Positions 26,429 to 35,400 of a stretch of DNA of 64,000 nucleotides are shown here, piece after piece. The notes beneath the pieces were generated by a model. The model made no database searches. It was given only the letters and a program-made list of their open reading frames with translations, and was not told the origin of the DNA. The DNA is from Opitutales bacterium (GTDB lineage: Bacteria; Verrucomicrobiota; Verrucomicrobiia; Opitutales; UBA2987), in assembly GCA_021772515.1 (NCBI GenBank), contig JAJFLU010000036.1, positions 1 through 64,000 on the forward strand, read 5' to 3'. The position numbers and the translations under genes are program-made. Numbering within the stretch: the stretch's first letter is position 1; each line of letters opens with the position of its first letter.

Positions 26429-29400
26429 TTAGGGGATCACCACTTCTTCGACCACCAGTCGCAGGACCATGTTGGTCGCGCCTCCGGTCGGCACCATCGC
26501 CTTGATTATCCAGGCATCCGTGTCAACCGGAGTCTGGTCATCGAGGTAACGCTGGATGGCCGAAGCCTGATCCGTCCATACCTTCGACACGTCGTTAATC
26601 GCCAGACCGTCTATCGAGGACTGAATCAGATAGCGAACCGTTGATTGCCCCATGGTGCCCTGCGGATCGGTCGATATATCAGCCGCCGGATTCCGCTGGT
26701 AGTAAAGGAGCGCATACGTGACGCCTTCCTCGGTCTCGGCGGCGGGTAAACCGTTAAATGAGGTCGAGGGCAGGCCGGTCGAGGCCGAGTTATTCGCCTT
26801 CGGGTTAAAGCCCATTGCGTAGTCGGTCAGGTTCTTGATTCCATCGCCGCTGAAATCAGCGCCCGTGCCACCGAGACCGCCGAAGCGAGCATCCCAAGCG
26901 GCGTAGGTTTCCACCGTCACGCGGTCGATCTCGATCCGCCCGTAGAAGAGGAAGGCAGCCTTTTGCAACAGGGTCAGCCCGTTGAAGGTCTTCAATCCGC
27001 TCGCTGTATCATTGGGGGTCAGCCAATACGAAAGGTTGCGCATGGTAGCATCCTGGAATGGCCCGAACAGGACGCGTGAATCCGAGGACGAGAAACTGCT
27101 CGGCGTATGGCTGAAACCGCGCGCCGTCCAGGGTGAGACAAATACATCGTAAACCGCATGGAACTGCGTGCCAACGGTGGGTGTGGAGGCTATTTTCACG
27201 TTGAAGCCCACTGCCGGCACATACCCGACATCCGGCATCGTCCGAACCACCGGGAAGGTCGGCTCCGTCTGCACCGTGAAATTAAAGGTCTCAGTCGCCG
27301 TGTTGCTGTTGCTATCGGTTACCGTAACGGTCACTGACACACTTGCTCCGATGGTGGCATTGGCTGCCGGTAGGATGACCAGAGTGCGTGTCCCATCGCC
27401 ACCCGGGCCTTTTGTGCTCACCGTACCGATTGTCACAAGCCCGGTATTACCCGTGGGTGAAGTCGTAACCGCCAACGTCCCATCGTCATCAATGGCATCG
27501 GATACTGTGAAGGTGATGGGTGGACCGAAACTGGCATCACTGGAGGATATCCCCGGGAAGCCCACCTGATTCGGGATTGCCGTGATCGAGGGATTTCCTG
27601 GAGGAGCCGCAACGGTTATGCTAAACACCTTATCAAATGTCAGAGCGCCCGGACCGCTGTCCGTTGCTCTCACTCGGATACTGAGCGGTGTAGTCGGAAC
27701 GTTGATGATAGCTGCGGTTTTGAGCGTATTACCAGTGATCGCAAACGTAGCGTTATCAGTACTACCTGCGCCAGTCACCAAAGTGAGTGTATGGGTATCG
27801 CTAGACTCGGGATCAGTTACGCTGAATGAGCCCACAACCGTGCCTACGAGCTGGAACTGGAGCACTGAGTTACCCGCCAGCGTGATATCTGTCGGCGCTT
27901 CATTGACCGATGTCGAAACCACCGTGGTGGTATTATCCGTGGCATCGGCGGTTGCCGTGCCATCAGCCGCCGTAATCGTGAAAGTGGTCGTTTCCGTCGA
28001 GCCGGAGGCCACCCGATTATCGGTCGGATCGAAGGTTAGCGCCTGGATGGCCGTCGTGGCTGCGGTGGGCGATACACCGGTAATGCTGTAATTGCCGCCA
28101 CCGTTATCGGTAAATTGTCCGCCTCCGCCAACTGGTGTCAGCACACCCTTGGCAGCATCATCCAGTTGGACCGTTACGGTGAGGTTATCGCCATCCAGAT
28201 CACCAATCGTCACCCCTGAGAACGGTGTCACAGTGGCGGTATCATTCACCGCTTGACCAGCTACCGTTCCCGTGATGGTCGGCGCATCGAGCTCGGGCGT
28301 CACCGTGATGGTAAACATCTGATCCCCAGAGGTATTCACACCGAAGTTGGCCGTCCCGCCGTCATCCGTCAACGATACCGTGACAGTGGCAGATCCGTTG
28401 GCATCTGCCGCCGGGGTGTAGGTGAGATTCCCGGTAGTGCCGCTGACGCTTATGGCCGGTTGACTGGAAAACAATGCATTATTGTCGTTAGTTACATTGA
28501 ATCCGAATCCAGTAAACGATTGTAGGCTTTCATTGGCAGGTCCAGTCGACAGGCTGGTAGCCCAACCTGTCACGGTCTGCGCCCCGGAATCCTCTGCCAC
28601 ACTCTGATTTCCCCCGGTATTGGTAAAGCTCGGCGCATCATTCACCGGCGTTATGGTAACCGTAACCAACGCCGAATCCGTACCCGTATTGCCATCAGTG
28701 ATGGTATAGGTAAAGGTATCGTTAGTGCCACTGCCGCTATTGAAATCCGCCAGTGGTGAGAAGGTCACGGTATTATTGGGGCTTCCTGGATTAACTACTG
28801 TGGTGCCCCCGGCACTGCCCGGCGAAGTCGCCGCAGTAACCGTCAACGTATCTCCTGGATCGACATCGCTATCTGCCAGTCCGGGATTCGTGTTTGGTAT
28901 CACTGCCAGCGCTGTCGGGGTATCCTCCAGCACCGTGAATGAGTCCGCGCTGGCCACCGGAGAATCGTTCACATTATTTATGGTAATGGTAAATGTCTCC
29001 GGATTGGCAGCCGGGGCATCTACCGCCTCGGCCCCAGCAAAATCCGTCACCGTGAAGGTGAATGTGCTTGAGGCGAACTGGTCCCCATTGTGTTGGATGG
29101 CTATGAGGCTATCTACAATATCCTGCTGGGTAAAGGTATTACCACCTCCCTGAACGCATGGTGCACCGTTGATCAACAATGTCGCTCCATTATTCGGGAT
29201 TTGGATGACCGTGTAGGTGATCGCCGTATCGGCATCATCCACATCACTCGAGGAGAGTTCCGTGGTCGTTACAACCTTCGCAGGATTCTGGTCCTCGTCG
29301 ATTGTGATCCCTGGATTCACCGTATCCAGCACCGGCGGGTCATTCACATTCGTAATGGTGATGGTAAAGGTCTCCGGCGCGATAGCCGTGGCATCTACCG

Positions 29401-32400
29401 CCTCGGCGTTATCGTCGTCTGCCACCGAGAAGGTGAATGTGCCTGACGAGAACTGGCTGCCATTTTGCTCTACTGTTATCCGGTCTTTTACCAAATCATC
29501 CTGGGTAAAGGTGTTAGTCGCAACAAGCGCTGCCCCGCCGTTGTTTCTCAATGTCAATCCACTGTTCGGAGTGGTTTGGAGAGTATAGGTAATCGCGGTA
29601 TCGACATCATCCACGTCACTCGAAGAGAGTGCTGCGGTAGACACTACCAATCCGGACACATCGCCCTCGTCGATTGTGATCCCTGGATTCACCGTATCCA
29701 ATACCGGCGGGTCGTTCACCGGAGTCACCGTCACCGTAACCAGAGCCGAAGCGGCAAACACGCCATCGCTTATGGTATAGTTAAAGGTTTCCGTGCCAAA
29801 GAAATCCCCAAGCGGTGAGTAATCCAAGGTATTATTGGGCAGGGTTCCGTCTATCGATACCGCTCCGCCACTATCTGGGATGTCGACAGCGGAAATAGTC
29901 AGCGGATCGCTCTCGGCATCGGAATCTTGGCCACCGCCAGCATTACCAATCACATCCAGCGAGAAATTGATGCTGTCTTCAGGAACCGTAAATGAGTCAG
30001 CGGTCGCCACCGGCGCAGTATCGTCATTTTGAATCGTTCCCAAGCCTACCCCGGCTCCAGAACCGGTATCTACCAAGGTGAAATCCCCGCCCAAAATTGG
30101 AGCGCCAAAGGCCATTCCATTACTCAGATCGACCGTGAAAGTCTCGTCTCCCTCGATGAGGTTATCGCCAGCCACCGCAACCGTAAAGGGCTTTGACTCA
30201 GCCGCACCGCTGAGGGTCAAAGTGCTGCCCTGATTTGCCGTATAGTCACTGGCATCCGAAGCCGACCCATTATCAGCCGTATCGACATTCACCGTAACAC
30301 CGCCCTGCACAGCCGCAGAAAGTGTCACCGTGAACCCAAAACTCGTCGGCCCGGAGTCCCCTTCAAGCTTTGACACATTACTAACCGTCAAGGTAGCGCT
30401 GTCATCATTGGTAATCGTGCCGGTTCCCTGAATGGTAGTGGGAGGAGGCGCAACACTGGCGCCTATAGACTTCTTGCCAGACTTTCCACCGCCGCCTATT
30501 GACAAGGCCACCATACCGCTATCAAAGGACACATCGCGCCCACCGGCCAATAAGTTGGACAGGTTGGCAAAGAACGTCTCATCATCCTCCACCTTGGTAT
30601 CTATGGTCGGGGTCACTGTAAATGTAGTGGAAGTCATACCCGCCGTGATTTTTTGCGCAGTGACCGGTAACATCCCATAATCGCTATCCGCTGTCTTCGC
30701 AGTGTCATCGGCGGTGGCCGCATCGAACGTCACATCCACATCCACCTGCCTATCCAGGCTCGCCGTAAAGGTGATCGGCCCACCATCTTCAACATCCATC
30801 GGGTCATCGATCGACAATATCGCAAAATCATCGTTGACGATCGTGCCCGTCGCCGTCGAGGCGCCGCCGTCGAGCACTAAACTGGAGCCCCCGCCAGCAG
30901 TTGGGCTGGCAAGAGTAACCAATATGCCTTCATCCAGCTCCACGGTATTATCACCATTTACATCTACGGTGATCACCTTTGAAAATTCAGCGCTCCCAAA
31001 GTTTACTGCCACCGCTGATGGGAATGTGCCTCCCGTCATGTCATTTGCTATGGCAGCACTCCCGCCGCCACCCGGGACTGCTCCCGTCACAGTGTAATTA
31101 ACGGAAGGCGTATTTGCCGGAGTTCCAAAGCCCATGGCTGTGCCGGAAAGCCCCGTTCTGGCCACAGTAAACGTTAAATCAGTGGTATCGCCCGCGTTTC
31201 CTTCATTTTTGGAGGAAAGCAATGGAGTGATATTTACCTCCTCGTCATCATTCAGGATCGTGCCCGTGGCGCTAAGTGGAAGACTATCGGTGACATTTCG
31301 CCCGCCATCGGTGATCCCGCTAAAGGTTATATCGAAGGTTTCATCCGGCTCTAATTCGGTATCTCGAACTGGAGTTACTCCAAAAGTAGCGCTCGTGCTG
31401 CCGGCCGGAATATTTACAGCCACAGTAGTTTGGATCGGATAATCCGTCGTCGGCGTAGCGGTGCCGCCACCCGCCGTGGAGAATGTGAAATCCACATCGA
31501 AATCCACCAGGTTGTCCAGGCTCGCGGTAAAGTTGATAGGTCCGCCGCCAGATCCACCACTGCCCTCAAAGTTAACTTGACTGCCGATAGAACCAGACGC
31601 CTGGTCGAGTGACAACGTAGCCGAATCGTCATTTCTGATGATCCCGGTCGCCGTCGCCGTAGTGATCACAGTCCTGCTCGCCAGGTTTTGCCCGGAAAGC
31701 GTAACGATGAAATCTTCATCCCGCTCCAAAGTATCATCCGGGCTTACCGGTATCGAGATTACTTCGGATGGGCTATTAGGATTAAATGTCACCGTTCCCA
31801 TCGGGAAACCACTGGGGCTGAAATCATTGGCATCCGCTGGCGGAAGGCTCATACTGCCGGTTACCGCGTAATTTACGGTGGTTGTGACGCTGAGGTCACC
31901 GGCCCGCGTGACCGTGAAGGTAAATTGAGTCGCAGCTCCACCGCCGTTGCCCTCAACTTTATCCGCATCCGTAGCGCTTATCGCCAATTCCACATCATCT
32001 TCCAGGATCGTGCCGGTTCCGAAGCCCGTTGATGATACGCCGGTAAAGTTCACACTTCGGCCAGCCGCCTGGATATTGCTCAGATCCACAAAGAAGGTCT
32101 CGTCACCCTCCTGCAAAACATCATCCAGTACCGTGACAGTGATATTCTGTGTTTGGGTCGCTCCGCCATTGACTGAAAATGCCGCGGAAGTCATCGAGGA
32201 GATGGCCGTGTAATCGACACCCGAAGTCGCGGTGGCACCACCTGTATCAGAAGTGACAAAATCATACGTCACGGTATTATCAACCACACCCGTAAGGGTC
32301 ACCATGAAGACGAAATTCGCTGAGCCGCCGGTCGGCTCCTTCTGCATAACATTATTAATTGATATAACCGCCGTATCGTCATTGGTGATCGTGCCCGTGG

Positions 32401-35400
32401 CTTGCTCGGTTGCTTGACCACCTGCAAAGGTCACACCGCCGTTTGATGGATCTGTAATGCTGAGTAAATCCACGTCGAAATCTTCGTCCAATTCCACCAC
32501 ATCATCGCGATTGACCATCACCGTGATCTGCTGAATGGCGGTTGACCCACTGGGGAATGTCACGCTACCGCTTGTTTGGGCCACATAATCACTATCGGAA
32601 ACCTTCGCCGTGCCATCGACAGTCGTGAAGGGAACGACAACAGCACCCTGAACCGCATTCGACAGGGTCACGTCGAATACAAAATCCGTCGTCCCTGCCG
32701 AATTTCCTTCATCCAAAGTCACACCGGTGATCGATATGGTCGCAGAGTCATCATCGTTGATCGTTCCCTGACCATCGGTAACTGTTGTGATGCTAGCGAC
32801 ACTGGCCTGGCCTGCAACAGTCGCCAAATTGCCAATGTTAACAGCAAAGGTCTCATTATCCTCGACCAAGGTATCACCATTTATTGTGACATCAAAGCTG
32901 CCAGTCTGATTCTGCATTGTCTCACTGCCGAATGAAAAAGGTGTGGGCCCTTTAGCAACGTAATCCGAAAGATCCGATGCCGTAGTGTCCGACGTGCTCA
33001 GGTCGAACGTTACGCCCCCCTGCACGGGGTTGGTCAAAGTCGCAGTGAATCCCAGCGTTTGGCTTCCAGTATCCCCTTCGGTAATGGGTTCATTACTCAC
33101 CGTCAAGCTCGTCGTATCGTCATTGGTGATGATGTTCGTTGCTGTGCCGGTGGCAATATCGGTTCCCGTATTGGAAACGGCCGTGAGCACAACCTTAAAA
33201 CCTTCATCCAGTTCCACCGTGGAGTCCGCATTTACCTGAACCGTAATCGTCTGCGTTCCCCCGACATTTGGCGCAAAGCTGACCGTTCCAGACGGAAATC
33301 CTGAGGGAAAATCATCGGCCGTTGCAGGGTTGGCGGTATCTCCACTGGCAACCCATGTCGCGCTATTGGCGCCGGTAATTGGTCCCGTTCTGCTTACCGT
33401 AAAGGTATAAGCGGTCATGCCGCCCCCGGTTCCCTCATCAAGATCATTAACATTGGGCTGGTCCGCTGCAATAGACAGCCCCGCGTCGTCATTGAGAATC
33501 GTCCCGACCCCATCGGGCGGACCAGTTGCATCCGTCACACTTCGCAAGGTCCCGACATTGGTTATCGCGCCAAAATTCACATCGAAATCCTCATCCGGCT
33601 CCGCACTTGAATCCCCTTTAATCGTTACATCGAAAGTTTTACTCAGAGTTCCCTTTGCGATGGTAACATTCTGGGCAGTCAGGGCGGTATAGTCACTGCC
33701 TGCGGTGGCAGAACCATCCGAAGTCGTCACCGGAACCGTCACATCGACATCCACCTTTAAATCCAGCAACGCCGTAAATGTCAGAACTCCACCCGGATCG
33801 TCTTCAGCCACGCTCGGGCTATTCAACGTCAAGAACGCATCGTCGTCGTTTTGAATCGTGCCCGTGCCGGGGCCGCCGGGAATGCCCACATTCCGGGTCA
33901 TTGGACCCGCGGTTGATAGTGTGACAGTAAAATCCTCATCCAATTCCACGATCGTATCGCCATTTACGGTAACCGAAATCGGCATGGTCTGCCCCGGAGC
34001 ACCCACAGGAAAATTCAGCGTGCCGCTGGTAATAACGTAATCAACTCCTTCCGTCGTATCAACATCTGCGGTGGCAAAATCAACCGTCACCGGAATATCC
34101 ACCGCAGCATCCAAGGTCACGGTAAAGCCGAAAGTCTGTGATCCAGAGTCACCCTCAGCAGTAGGACCAACATCATCAATCGAGAAATTAGCCATGTCAT
34201 CATTGGTGATCGTGCCCGTGCCGTCAGTTGTGCCGATTGCGTTTGCGGTAGTTGCCACCACACCGCTCAATTTGACGTCAAAATCTTCGTCTGCCTCCAC
34301 TACTTGATCACCGGTCACAGTAACGTTGAAGGTCTCGATTTCTTCCCCTGATCCATTGACTGGGCCCATTCCATCAAAGTTCAAAGTGGTAGAATTCATT
34401 GTGTAATCGCTACCCGCCAAGGCCTCAGGCGTCATCAAGTCCGCCGTGGCAATATTAACCGCTACGCCCCCCTCCACTACTGATGACAACGCTACATCGA
34501 AGGCAAAAATCGTAGCCCCATTCGTCTCAGGCAGCATCAAAGAACCCACCGTCAAAGTCGCAGTATCATTATCGTTGATCGTTCCTGACCCGCTCTGGGT
34601 GCCGAAAGTGGGCAACCCGCCTGCGCCGACCGCATTGCTGACTGTCGCCATAAAGGTCTCGTTTGCTTCTACTATGGAATCATCGGTTATGGGTACATTG
34701 ACCATCTTCGTTTCGGGGGTCCCTGCAAAGGTTAACACCGTATTCACAACACCGTAATCAGTGACAGCGGTCGCCTGATTGGTGCCAAAGTTGCCTGTGT
34801 CAAAATTCACCATAAAACTGGCATCCGTACTTCCACTCAACGTCACATTAAAGACCATATTCCCGCCATCCTCAGCAAGCGTCGGACTACTAACCGCCAA
34901 ACTCGCCAAATCATCATCGGTAATAGTGCCCGTGGCGGGGGTGCCTGTGATCGTTGTATTGGGGGATGGCGCGGTAAGCGTCACCGTGAAATCCTCATTC
35001 AACTCCTTGATGCTGTCGCCGTTTACATTGATCGTGACGGGTGCGCTGGTCATTCCATCTGGCACGATTACCGTTCCAATCTCAAATGAATTTGATGTAA
35101 AATCATCCGTCGCCGCCGGATTGGTCGGCCCACCGCTCACCGTGTAGGTAGCCGATCGCGCTCCCCGAGTATCACCGCCACGAGTCACCGTGAAAGTAAA
35201 CGCCGTTGGCGGCGAGGAGCCGAAACTGCCTTCTGGTTTAACAGCGCTGTTCGGTGTGACCGACAAAGTCGCTTCGTTGTCGGCAATCGTCACAGTGGCT
35301 GAACCGCTGGCCGTCACAGACGCATTGTCCGTGGCCGCAATTAATGTCACGTCCACCATTTCGTCACCTTCCAACAAGAAATCATCAACTACTGTTACAT

